From positions 1,240,001 through 1,304,000 of the forward strand of contig NZ_CP133267.1 of NCBI RefSeq assembly GCF_030915465.1: a stretch of DNA of 64,000 bases, written 5' to 3'. Each line of letters starts with the position of its first letter. The stretch's first letter is position 1. This DNA is from Neobacillus sp. PS3-34. Lineage in GTDB: Bacteria > Bacillota > Bacilli > Bacillales > Cytobacillaceae. Shown here in pieces: positions 18,583 through 26,682 of the stretch. The notes beneath the pieces are model-generated. The model ran no database searches and was not told the DNA's origin. It saw nothing but the letters and a program-made list of their open reading frames with translations. The translations under genes and the position numbers were made by a program.

Positions 18583-18891
18583 TTAGCGAATGCCCAGCGC
18601 AATTTTTGCATATCGTGACATCATTTCTTTGTTCCATGGAGGATTAAAAACGATATTTACTTCTGTCTCTTTTACCTCGGGGATATCTGCCAAAGCCCTT
18701 TTCACCTGATCTACAATTGTTCCTGCCAGCGGGCATCCCATTGAAGTCAGTGTCATCGTAACGGTAGTTGTTCCTTCTTCATCCATTTCCACATTGTAAA
18801 CTAAACCTAAATTGACAATATCCACACCTAACTCAGGATCGACTACAAGCTCAAGCGCACCCATTAAACTGTCTTTTAAATCTTGATCCAT
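18583..18891 (-). CDS. yitW: YitW, DUF59/MIP18-type iron-sulfur assembly factor
   Basis: Encodes about 102 residues; VVDPELGVDIVNLGLVYNV and TSMGCPLA are the DUF59 signatures, with the conserved metal-binding-type Cys in MGCPLA. It is very similar to B. subtilis YitW. The second of two adjacent ATGs (18891) is chosen because it lies eight bases from AAGAGGAG; the ATG at 18894 is equally possible. Family members help load iron-sulfur clusters onto target proteins. It follows yitV by 26 bases. Confidence 0.9.
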   Translation of the reverse strand: MDQDLKDSLMGALELVVDPELGVDIVNLGLVYNVEMDEEGTTTVTMTLTSMGCPLAGTIVDQVKRALADIPEVKETEVNIVFNPPWNKEMMSRYAKIALGIR

Positions 18892-18917
18892 CATAACCAC
18901 TCCTCTTAAAAATTCTC

Positions 18918-19685
18918 TTATAAGTATTTATTGAACCAATCAACTGTTGCTTTCACACCAGATTTGCTGACCTTATGGCCTGCAAGCTGATCTGTAATAA
19001 ATTCCAGTTTTTCAGGGCTTTCGCTATAGGAATCTTTTACGCTTTCGTAAAATTCACGGGCAAAGATATAAGGCACCATATGGTCGTTTTGTCCATGCCA
19101 GAACAGCAGTGGCCTATTCGCAAGCTTTTCTTTTTGAAGGCTCAAATCATATTCGGCCAATACAGAAAGCTCCCGATCAATTTTTTCCTGCGTAAGCTCC
19201 AGGCTGTAACCCTGTTTTTTTATCTGCTCAATCTGCCAGTGGGAAAACTTCACATAAGATGGCATTCCCATCAAGCAGACAGCGGCCTTTATCCATTCAA
19301 ATTGGGTTAATGCTCCAAGGGTCGCAATACCGCCCATCGATGTCCCCGCAACACCTATTCTGTCTTCATCTATAAGTTCCATTTTGGAAAAATAATTTTT
19401 TAATGTCTTAATTTCATGAATGGTATTTAATACAATTTCCCAAAATTTCAAATATAAATCCTGTTCCTTCAACTGCAAATCCCTTTCCCCGTGATACAAG
19501 GCTTCCGGCAGCAGAACCCTAAAGCCCTGTTCTGCCAATAAATATGCATAGTGAAGATTATGCTCTTTTGCACTTGTAAACCCGTGGATAAAGATTACAA
19601 AAGGAAGCTTGTCTGACTGCTGATCATGATTGACAAGGTGCAGAACGGGAATACTTTCTATATGTTCTTTTTGTATAACAACCAA
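18918..19685 (-). CDS. yitV: YitV, alpha/beta hydrolase
   Basis: Encodes 255 residues, the same length as B. subtilis YitV, from a TTG start at 19685 that lies nine bases after a perfect GGAGG; upstream ATGs lack a ribosome site. Hydrolase features: oxyanion region FIHGFTSAKEHN, nucleophile elbow GTSMGG (Ser), Asp in WHGQNDHMVP and His in LAGHKVS. Esterase activity is likely; substrate unknown. It is the first gene of yitV-yitW-dsrE-like and divergent from yitU. Confidence 0.9.
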   Translation of the reverse strand: MVVIQKEHIESIPVLHLVNHDQQSDKLPFVIFIHGFTSAKEHNLHYAYLLAEQGFRVLLPEALYHGERDLQLKEQDLYLKFWEIVLNTIHEIKTLKNYFSKMELIDEDRIGVAGTSMGGIATLGALTQFEWIKAAVCLMGMPSYVKFSHWQIEQIKKQGYSLELTQEKIDRELSVLAEYDLSLQKEKLANRPLLFWHGQNDHMVPYIFAREFYESVKDSYSESPEKLEFITDQLAGHKVSKSGVKATVDWFNKYL

Positions 19686-19884
19686 ATGTTTAAACCTCCA
19701 AGCCCCAATCCTGTTCAATTATAACCCCATCAGAAAAATTTTGATGTGAAATTTTTTACAGGTAAGATATAAAATTGTTAACATAGTTAATATAGAACCA
19801 TTAATTTAAGTGTAACATGCAGGAATATTTTTTCCTAAACCTATACACTTTAAAAAGCAAATTATCAGAGACAAAGGAGAAATT

Positions 19885-20695
19885 ATGGCAGAGAAACATT
19901 TGATTGCATTGGATTTAGACGGAACATTATTAAAAGATGATAAAACGATCTCCCCTTTTACAAAGGATATCCTAAAAAAAGCGAGAGAGCAGGGTCATGT
20001 CGTGATGATTGCCACTGGGAGGCCTTTCCGCTCAAGCGAAATGTATTATCGTGAATTAGAGCTGGATACTCCTGTCGTGAATTTTAACGGAGCTTTTGTA
20101 CATCATCCCCTGGATTCAAGCTGGGGAGCTTATCATACACCGCTGGATATCAAGGTAGCAAAGGATATTGTGGACGCATGCCGTTCATTTCAATTCCATA
20201 ACATTATTGCAGAGGTCATCGATGAAGTATATTTCCACTACCACGATGAAAAGCTTCTTGATATTTTTGGCCTGGGTAATCCTAAAATCACTACGGGAGA
20301 TCTAGTTAACTTTTTGCATGATGCTCCAACCAGTTTGTTAATCCACACTGAAGAAGAGGACGTAAAAAAAATTCGCAGCCACCTTTCTGACGTGCATGCA
20401 GAGGTTATCGAGCACAGAAGATGGGCAGATCCTTGGCATGTAATTGAAATCGTTCGAAGGGCCTTAATAAAGCGGTAGGCTAAAACGGGCGTCTGAATAT
20501 TTCGGGATTCCTCCAGAACGGATGATAGCTTTTGGTGATGAGGATAATGACCTGGAAATGCTTGAATATGTTGGGCGGGGAATTGCGATGGAGAATGGCA
20601 TTGATCAGCTTAAAAATGTAGCAAATGGAGTGACCCTATCAAATGAAAAAGATGGTGTCGCCGTTTATCTCCAAGATTTATTAAACTTAAAATAA
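19885..20695 (+). CDS. yitU: YitU, HAD-family Cof-type phosphatase (two frameshifts)
   Basis: HAD hydrolase acting on small phosphorylated metabolites; B. subtilis YitU dephosphorylates the riboflavin-pathway intermediate ARPP. Motif I ALDLDGTLL, motif II IATGRP and, after the breaks, motif IV FGDEDNDLEML are visible. Two single-base losses occur close together: one at GGCC (20460-20463; CGA AAG GGC CTT expected) and one at GGC-TAAAA (20478-20482; GGC CTA AAA or GGC TTA AAA expected). Restored length is 270 residues, identical to B. subtilis YitU. Stop at 20695. Confidence 0.9.
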
Positions 20696-20790
20696 GTGCA
20701 GTTTTTCCTTAAATTCTGCACCTATTTTGGACATACTAATAAAGAAGCAGCCATGCTGTTTCAATCCAGGCTCAATTGGAGGGATTTTGA

Positions 20791-20943
20791 ATGGGTAAAC
20801 GAAACAAATCGAAACGCTTTGTCCAACAAGGAAAAGATACGGTTTCCAAGCATGCGGAACAAATCCCCTATCACATGACCTACGCCGAAGCTGAGGCACA
20901 AAAAATGGCCAATGTGCATGAATCCTCTCTCGGAGGAATTTAA
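20791..20943 (+). CDS. Small hypothetical protein
   Basis: Encodes 50 residues, MGKRNKSKRFVQQGKDTVSK onwards. GGAGGG lies seven bases before the ATG. The protein is basic at the N-terminus and acidic in the middle (YAEAEAQKMANVHESS), soluble, without cysteines. It is followed by the next small gene with a one-base gap and an AGGAGG-like site inside its end. I do not recognise the family; its size and composition are compatible with a minor spore protein, which is a guess. Confidence 0.65.
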   Translation: MGKRNKSKRFVQQGKDTVSKHAEQIPYHMTYAEAEAQKMANVHESSLGGI

Positions 20944-20944
20944 T

Positions 20945-21121
20945 ATGGGAAACCAATTGTTTCAGGAAGCCAGAAGATTTGTGGAGACGGCTAAAGCAGC
21001 CAGCCCTAATGACCGGCAAATGGCAGTTGAAAAAGCGAAGAATGCTTTAAGCTCCGCTTATGCCAACTCAACCCTTGCCGAGCAGCGTCAGCTCCAAGAA
21101 ATGCAAAATGAGCTGGAATAG
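20945..21121 (+). CDS. DUF3813-like small protein
   Basis: Encodes 58 residues, MGNQLFQEARRFVETAKAAS onwards, predicted to be two amphipathic helices with NALSSAYANSTLAEQRQLQEMQ near the end. GGAGGA lies seven bases upstream. The pattern fits the DUF3813 family of Bacillaceae. It forms a pair with the preceding small gene. Function unknown. Confidence 0.7.
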   Translation: MGNQLFQEARRFVETAKAASPNDRQMAVEKAKNALSSAYANSTLAEQRQLQEMQNELE

Positions 21122-21240
21122 AAAAGCGGAAGTGCCTTGGTCACCCCCGACAAGCGCTGGAGGGCCTGAAGGTGAAGTCGTTTTTTGACTTCATTGTAAG
21201 GACCGAAGCGACCTCGAGGGGGTAGGCGCTGTAGCTAGAC
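21121..21240. repeat. Bacillaceae intergenic repeat, copy B
   Basis: Starts AAAAGCGGAAGTGCCTTGGT then CACCCCCGAC and ends GACCTCGAGGGGGTAGGCGC then TGTAGCTAGAC. The ends match copy A at 14134-14308; the interior (about 70 bases) differs and is itself palindromic (GAAGTCGTTTTTTGACTTC). The ends can pair into a long hairpin. It begins right at the stop of the preceding gene. Confidence 0.75.
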
Positions 21241-21267
21241 AGTATTATTATTCCAAAGAAGTACAAT

Positions 21268-21307
21268 AAGAAAAAGCTGGCATGGTTCTCCATGCCAGCT
21301 TTTTCTT
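21268..21307. terminator. Bidirectional terminator before the BsuPI-like gene end
   Basis: AAGAAAAAGCTGGCATGG pairs with CCATGCCAGCTTTTTCTT across TTCT. The minus-strand gene stop is at 21309, so this is its terminator; it can also stop plus-strand transcripts from 21121. Confidence 0.92.
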
Positions 21308-21308
21308 A

Positions 21309-22072
21309 TTAAAATCTATCTAAAACTACCGGATATGCGGAAACCGACTCTTTATTTTCATACAGGTTCAAAGTTAATGTGCCCTGGCCAGGAAGTTTTT
21401 CTTTCGGGATGTGGAGCTCGATCTTAAAGGGTATCCATTCCGATCCATTTGCACTGATGGGTGTTTCCGGAACCACTTCATTATGTCCGTCCTCGACTGA
21501 GTAATAGAACTGGCCAGTTTTGGACCTTACTTCCCCACTTACAATGTAATTCCCTTTTGCCCCTTCCGTCTTTACATTTCTAAAAGTTGGATTTTCAACA
21601 GGTATCGAAAATTTCGAAGTGGCCGAAACTTTCCGCCTTTAATAACCTTTTCACCATTGATTTGATAGAGATTCAAAAAAGCTGTTACACTATACTCTCC
21701 TGGTACTACAGCACTATTCTTTTGATAATTCCACTTTTCTATCCATTTCTTTGATTCACCCGGTTTTAGCTTTATGGTTTGTATTGCCTGCAAAAAAGAC
21801 CTTCCTTCTGAATACCGGTATACTTCTTCCCCTGTCTCCTTATTCACAATAATTTCATACACCTGTGACGTCGGAAACTCAAGAACAAGAGGAGATTCTC
21901 CAGTATTTTTAAAAACTAGTTTAAATTCTACCGTACCCCTGCCTACGCTTGGGAAAATCTCCAATTGCATTGATGATGGCTGGGTTTGCTGGCTGAATCC
22001 CACCTCGGAAGAAGGCATTAATAAGGCAAAAAAAGCAGCCAGTCCGCTAAAAAAAAATTTCATTATTTTCAC
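21309..22072 (-). CDS. Secreted BsuPI-like and Gmad2-like two-domain protein (frameshifted)
   Basis: Restored length about 254 residues. An N-terminal signal peptide (FFFSGLAAFFALL) precedes a BsuPI domain (about 35-155; FKLVFKNTGESPLVLEFPTS, the intracellular-proteinase-inhibitor fold). The frame then breaks near 21625-21645, beside GGCC at 21621, and continues as NPTFRNVKTEGAKGNYIVSG to ENKESVSAYPVVLDRF, a Gmad2-like immunoglobulin domain of the type seen in spore germination proteins. It lies where B. subtilis has ipi next to yitT, but a secretion signal and second domain make it different from that cytosolic inhibitor. One missing base restores everything. Confidence 0.75.
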
Positions 22073-22083
22073 CTCTCGCCGAA

Positions 22084-22926
22084 TTATTCACGCCTGAAAA
22101 ATCCGAAAATTCCTGTTGTCTCCACTATATTGGTAAAAGCATTAGGATCCACCTCTTTAATTATCCTTTCCAGGTCAAAGAGCTCATAACGAGTGATGAC
22201 AATCATCATCAGTTCCTTTGTTTCATTGGTAAACGCTCCCTTTGCTGGAATGGTAGTAATTCCTCGTACCAGTTTTGCATGGATCGCGTTTTTCAGTTCA
22301 TCTGATTTTTTGGTTATAATCATCGCCGTTAATTTTTCATTTTTTGTATGAATGGCATCGATAACCCTAGTTGAAGTATATAAAGCAACGAGCGTATATA
22401 ACGCTTTTTCCCATCCATACAAAAAACCCGCCGTAATTATTATTATGGAATTTAATGTGAAAATATATATACCTACCGGTTTATCCTTCATACGGGACAG
22501 GATCATGGCGATAATGTCCAATCCTCCCGTGGAGGCTCCCCATTTTAATGTGAAGCCTACGCCAACAGCTGCTATGACTCCCCCAAAAACAGCATTAAGG
22601 AGGATATCGTGCGATACTTCCTTGACAGGAATCACTTCCAAAAAAAATGAACTGAGAAAAACGCTAATGAAGCTATAAAGTGTGAATGACCTTCCAACCT
22701 TCAGCCACCCCAGAACTGTAACCGGGATATTTAATAAAAGAAGCAAAATTCCTGTTGAAAGGTGAATTGGAGAATACTCCGCCATTATCTTAGAAAGCAA
22801 CTGGGCAATCCCGGTAAACCCGCTTGCATAAACATTGGCTGGAATTAAAAATAAATTCATTGCGATTGCATTTAAAATTGCACCTAACAGGACAATCGTT
22901 AATTTTTTTGTTTGGAGCCAGACCAT
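22084..22926 (-). CDS. yitT: YitT family membrane protein
   Basis: Encodes 280 residues with five to six N-terminal membrane helices (about 1-180) and a cytosolic C-terminal DUF2179 domain (about 220-275; LVRGITTIPAKGAFTNETKELMMIVITR). This is the YitT/YvjA family architecture, universal in Bacilli and of unresolved function. It lies 11 bases upstream of the BsuPI-like gene on the same strand and divergent from yitS, as in B. subtilis. Confidence 0.92.
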   Translation of the reverse strand: MVWLQTKKLTIVLLGAILNAIAMNLFLIPANVYASGFTGIAQLLSKIMAEYSPIHLSTGILLLLLNIPVTVLGWLKVGRSFTLYSFISVFLSSFFLEVIPVKEVSHDILLNAVFGGVIAAVGVGFTLKWGASTGGLDIIAMILSRMKDKPVGIYIFTLNSIIIITAGFLYGWEKALYTLVALYTSTRVIDAIHTKNEKLTAMIITKKSDELKNAIHAKLVRGITTIPAKGAFTNETKELMMIVITRYELFDLERIIKEVDPNAFTNIVETTGIFGFFRRE

Positions 22927-23062
22927 CTAACAACCCCCTATAAAACACAGTTATTGTTTATTTACCCCTTTTTTGCAGTTTATAATTACAACTAATTGTT
23001 TTTTTATTTTGAAACCGATAAACTGATAGTAAAAAATGAATAGCTGGAAAGCAGGTGAGCTT

Positions 23063-23923
23063 ATGTCGGTTAGAATATTAGCAGACAGCGCATGCGATTT
23101 GCCAATCGATTTTTATGAAAAAAACAATGTAACCCTACTACCGTTAAAGGTTCATATAAACGACAGGGAATATGAGGATTTAAAAACGATCGATCCGAAA
23201 ACGGTCTATGATTCGATTCGAAATGGAAGTGTACCCAAAACCTCGCAAACATCTCCTTTATTATTTGAAGAAGCATTTACGAGGATGGCCCAGAACAATG
23301 AAGATGGCATATACATAGCATTCTCTTCCCAGTTGTCGGGAACATACCAGACGGCGGTGATGATTCTTGAACAGGTAAAGGAAACATATCCTGATTTCAA
23401 TTTAACCATCGTTGATACGAAATGCGCCTCGATAGGGCAGGGCTTGATTGTCAGAGAAGCGGCCAGGCTGGCTGCTGAAAATGCTTCAAAAGAAGAAATC
23501 CTGAAGGATGTCATTTTTCGAAGCGAACATATGGAGCATCTTTTTACGGTGGAAGATTTGGAATATTTGGCTAAAGGCGGACGAGTTTCGAAAGCTTCTG
23601 CTTTTCTTGGCGGTCTGTTGAATATCAAACCGCTTTTAAATGTAGAAGACGGAAAGCTTGTTCCACTGGAAAAAATCCGTGGAAAGAAGAAGGTTCTCCG
23701 CAGGGTTATCGAGGTAATGAAGGAACGAGGCTCTCGTCTCGACGAGCAAGTGATTGGCATCAGCCATGCTGACGACCTGGAAACGGCTGAGGAAATGAAG
23801 GCACTGATCCAGGAGGCATTTAATCCGAAAGAAGTTTATATCTCTTCCATTGGCGCTGCTGTAGGCGCCCATACTGGGACTGGGACGATTGCCATATTCT
23901 TTTTAAATCAATTGCCATTATAA
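23063..23923 (+). CDS. yitS: DegV family fatty-acid-binding protein (YitS)
   Basis: Encodes 286 residues. DegV proteins bind long-chain fatty acids and, as FakB subunits, deliver them to the kinase FakA. Visible motifs: DSACDLP near the start, SSQLSGTYQTA and DTKCASIGQGL in the lipid pocket, and GAAVGAHTGTGTIAIFF at the end. The ATG at 23063 has GCAGGTGA upstream; the nine codons before it are not needed. Order yitS-yitT matches B. subtilis. Confidence 0.93.
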   Translation: MSVRILADSACDLPIDFYEKNNVTLLPLKVHINDREYEDLKTIDPKTVYDSIRNGSVPKTSQTSPLLFEEAFTRMAQNNEDGIYIAFSSQLSGTYQTAVMILEQVKETYPDFNLTIVDTKCASIGQGLIVREAARLAAENASKEEILKDVIFRSEHMEHLFTVEDLEYLAKGGRVSKASAFLGGLLNIKPLLNVEDGKLVPLEKIRGKKKVLRRVIEVMKERGSRLDEQVIGISHADDLETAEEMKALIQEAFNPKEVYISSIGAAVGAHTGTGTIAIFFLNQLPL

Positions 23924-23992
23924 TTTTCTTACATACTCCCCCCGCTGCAGGTAAAACTATGTTTGAACCTACAGTGGAAAGGAGTGGCATGA

Positions 23993-24124
23993 ATGCCCCA
24001 CACTTCTGATAATGATAAAAAAGCAAAAGATAACCAGGCGCTGCACCATGAAAAGAATATGATGCGTGAAAAGAACCGCCAGGCAGGAAAAAATCAATAT
24101 TCCAAAAAGACAGATCATAAATAG
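23993..24124 (+). CDS. DUF3941 family small protein
   Basis: Encodes 43 residues, highly charged and probably disordered: HTSDNDKKAKDNQ and HHEKNMMREKNRQAGKNQY then SKKTDHK. AAAGGAG lies nine bases before the ATG; an overlapping ATG at 23989 is in another frame and stops after five codons. The HEKN..REKNR..GK.QYSKKTDH pattern is the DUF3941 family of spore-forming Bacilli. Function unknown. Confidence 0.75.
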   Translation: MPHTSDNDKKAKDNQALHHEKNMMREKNRQAGKNQYSKKTDHK

Positions 24125-24151
24125 AAAAGCGTTTGGCTGTGGCTTTCTAAC

Positions 24152-24186
24152 AAATAAAGAGCAAGCACTTATGTGCCTGCTCTTTA
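24152..24186. terminator. Bidirectional terminator between the DUF3941 gene and cvfB
   Basis: AATAAAGAGCA(A)GCAC pairs with GTGC(C)TGCTCTTTATT. It overlaps the cvfB stop codon at 24184. Confidence 0.85.
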
Positions 24187-25044
24187 TTCTTTCTTATAGG
24201 TCCAGCTGCCTTCCTGATAAACCCTTCCGTCCTTCATTAATTTGCCCATCGCTCTTTTGAATGCCGCTTTACTGAGCTTGAAACGTTCCTGAATATCCTC
24301 CGGCATGCTTTTATCACTGTATGGCATAGCACCATTCCGGGACAACAAATAGTCATAAATCCTTTCAGCATCCTGGTCAAGAACCGCTTCTTTTCGCTCA
24401 AGAAGAGATACGTTGACCGTTCCGTCTTCTTTAACGTCAATTACTCTTCCTTCAACTCTTTCACCAAGCCGGGGTTCCTTAGGCCTTTGGGATTCATGAA
24501 TAAAGCCTTTATAGCCTTCAATCGTATAAATCCAGCTTCCTACTTTTGCAGTCCTGTAAATATGCCCCTGAACATTTTTATTAAAAACGCTTCTGTCTGC
24601 TTTAGTCGATATGGACTGGATCACTGGGTCAGTGGCAAGCTTCGCATAAAGAAGGAAATTTTTATCTACCTTTAGTGTTACATAGAGCATGTCCCCAGAG
24701 TCCGGCCATACATTTCTATGTACAGGCAAATCGTCCTCACCCAGCAGAATATCCTTTTTTGTGCCTACATCTAAAAAGACTCCTATCCCTGGCGCTGCTT
24801 CCTTAACTTTTACCCATCCGTATTGGCCGATGGAAATGGGAGGCTTTTTTGCTGAAGCCGACAGCCTGCCATGAGAATCAGGATAAAGAAAAACCTCAAC
24901 CTCTTCATCAATCTCATAAACCTGTTCCGTTTCACTTATATGCAATAATACATCATCGTATCCGTCTGTTAAAAAATAGCCGTATTCCGCTATGCGCGCG
25001 ACTCTTAAAACTGTTGTCTGTCCGGTAAGTTCTATTAAGGACAA
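24184..25044 (-). CDS. cvfB: CvfB/YitL, S1-domain RNA-binding protein
   Basis: Encodes 286 residues from a TTG start at 25044, chosen because AGGAGGAG lies just upstream; the 39 codons before it are outside the conserved region. The protein has S1-like beta-barrel repeats (GYFLTDGYDDVLLHISE; APGIGVFLDVGTKKDILL; RVEGRVIDVKEDGTVNVSLLER) and a C-terminal winged helix (RFKLSKAAFKRAMGKLMKDGRV). CvfB in staphylococci is a virulence-linked RNA-binding regulator; B. subtilis YitL is the orthologue. Divergent from yitK, as in B. subtilis. Confidence 0.92.
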   Translation of the reverse strand: MSLIELTGQTTVLRVARIAEYGYFLTDGYDDVLLHISETEQVYEIDEEVEVFLYPDSHGRLSASAKKPPISIGQYGWVKVKEAAPGIGVFLDVGTKKDILLGEDDLPVHRNVWPDSGDMLYVTLKVDKNFLLYAKLATDPVIQSISTKADRSVFNKNVQGHIYRTAKVGSWIYTIEGYKGFIHESQRPKEPRLGERVEGRVIDVKEDGTVNVSLLERKEAVLDQDAERIYDYLLSRNGAMPYSDKSMPEDIQERFKLSKAAFKRAMGKLMKDGRVYQEGSWTYKKE

Positions 25045-25163
25045 AATAACTCCTCCTCTAATATTATCCTGAGCTTTCTCCGAGTTGTTTGAACTGCTAT
25101 ATTTTACTATAATAAAGCCATATAGGGAAACTAAATAAAAAGATTGAAGTACAGGAGGCACTT

Positions 25164-25655
25164 ATGTCGAAAGATAGCTCATTTGATATTGTATCCAAAG
25201 TTGACTTTTCTGAAGTCACAAATGCAATAACACTAACAATGAAAGAAATTCAAACGCGTTATGACTTCAAAGGAAGCAAAAGTGAAGTCACCCTCGACAA
25301 GGAAGAACTTGTCCTCGTTTCAGATGACGAGTACAAAATGGATCAGCTGAAGGATGTTCTATTAAGCAAGATGATTAAAAGAGGTATTCCCATCAAAAAT
25401 CTTGATTATGGAAAAATTGAAAAGGCATCGGGAGGAACTGTTCGCCAAAGAGCCAAAATTGCTCAGGGAATCGATAAGGAAAATGCAAAAAAAATTAACA
25501 CCATTATTAAAAACAGCGGTGTTAAGGTTAAAAGCCAGGTACAGGATGATCAGGTCAGGGTAAGTGGCAAAAACCGTGATGACTTACAAAAAATTATTTC
25601 ATTAGTGCGCGAAGCTGATTTAACAGTCGATGTCCAGTTCTTAAATTATCGTTAA
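25164..25655 (+). CDS. yitK: YajQ family nucleotide-binding protein (YitK)
   Basis: Encodes 163 residues, the full UPF0234/YajQ length: [20 protein letters not shown] at the start and [10 protein letters not shown], the family signature. Two ferredoxin-like halves are expected. YajQ from Xanthomonas is reported to bind cyclic-di-GMP and act as a co-regulator; whether the Bacillus member does is untested here. AGGAGG precedes the ATG. Followed by a strong terminator, so it is monocistronic. Confidence 0.93.
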   Translation: MSKDSSFDIVSKVDFSEVTNAITLTMKEIQTRYDFKGSKSEVTLDKEELVLVSDDEYKMDQLKDVLLSKMIKRGIPIKNLDYGKIEKASGGTVRQRAKIAQGIDKENAKKINTIIKNSGVKVKSQVQDDQVRVSGKNRDDLQKIISLVREADLTVDVQFLNYR

Positions 25656-25662
25656 CCATTTT

Positions 25663-25688
25663 GAAGGGCCCAGTGCCCTTCTTTTTTT
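25663..25688 (+). terminator. Terminator after yitK
   Basis: GAAGGGC pairs with GCCCTTC around CCAGT, followed by seven Ts. Confidence 0.92.
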
Positions 25689-25779
25689 ATTGCCACAATT
25701 TTTTCCTCTTTTTTCCATGTTTTTTCTTAGCCCAAAAAGGAATTATGAGAGTAGGCAATAAACATTTGGAGGGATTTAA

Positions 25780-26652
25780 ATGGCTAACAGTGACAAACAG
25801 CAAAAAAATGCTTTTCCGCCACAGCACCAAAACCAACAGCCGGGTGTTGAAAGTAAAATGGATCCAGAACCCATTTCAGTCGATCCCAATTATAAGGGCA
25901 GCGGAAAATTAACCGATAAAGTAGCCATTATAACAGGCGGAGACAGCGGTATTGGTAAATCAGCCGCTATTTATTTTGCTAAAGAAGGCGCGGATGTAGC
26001 GATTGTCTATTTAGAAGAAAGCAGTGATGCGAAGGAAACCAGGCAGCTTATCGAGGCTGAGGGGCGTAAGTGTCTGCTTATTTCCGGAGATATCGGAAGT
26101 GAGAATTTCTGTAAGGATGTAGTTCAGCAGACAATCGATGAGTTTGGAAAAATTGATGTCCTTGTGAATAACGCTGGTGAACAGCATCCGCAAAAGAGCC
26201 TGCTCGATATTACCTCTGAGCAGCTTGAGCGAACCTTTAGAACCAATATTTTTTCTTTCTTTTATATGACGAAAGCGGTTCTGCCTCATTTGCATAAAGG
26301 GGCATCCATTATCAATACTGCTTCAATTACCGCATATGCAGGCAATGAACAATTAATTGATTATTCTTCGACAAAAGGTGCGATTGTGACCTTTACCCGC
26401 TCTTTATCCATGTCACTTGCACCTCAGGGCATCCGGGTGAATGGGGTTGCGCCTGGGCCAATCTGGACTCCGCTTATACCGTCTACATTTACAGCGGATA
26501 AGGTCGCAAAGTTCGGAACAGATACGCCAATGGGTCGAGCTGGGCAGCCTTATGAATTGGCACCAAGCTATGTCTTTCTTGCTTCTGATGATTCATCCTA
26601 TATTACTGGCCAGATGATCCATGTCAATGGGGGCAAGGTTGTAAACGGATAA
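25780..26652 (+). CDS. Short-chain dehydrogenase/reductase, general-stress-protein-39 type
   Basis: Encodes 290 residues. A polar N-terminal extension (QHQNQQPGVESKMDPEP) precedes the Rossmann fold: cofactor loop TGGDSGIG (about 52-59), NNAG, catalytic Ser in NTASITAYAG and Tyr-x3-Lys in YSSTKG. The extension and the DPNYKGSGKL motif are typical of the YhdF/YdaD/YhxC group in Bacillus, several of which are SigB stress genes. Substrate unknown. A strong GGAGGG site lies upstream. Confidence 0.9.
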   Translation: MANSDKQQKNAFPPQHQNQQPGVESKMDPEPISVDPNYKGSGKLTDKVAIITGGDSGIGKSAAIYFAKEGADVAIVYLEESSDAKETRQLIEAEGRKCLLISGDIGSENFCKDVVQQTIDEFGKIDVLVNNAGEQHPQKSLLDITSEQLERTFRTNIFSFFYMTKAVLPHLHKGASIINTASITAYAGNEQLIDYSSTKGAIVTFTRSLSMSLAPQGIRVNGVAPGPIWTPLIPSTFTADKVAKFGTDTPMGRAGQPYELAPSYVFLASDDSSYITGQMIHVNGGKVVNG

Positions 26653-26682
26653 AGAAAACTCGCCAATCGGCGAGTTTTCTTT
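26652..26682. terminator. Bidirectional terminator between the dehydrogenase and malR
   Basis: AAAGAAAACTCGCC pairs with GGCGAGTTTTCTTT around AATC. Both converging genes end in it. Confidence 0.9.
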
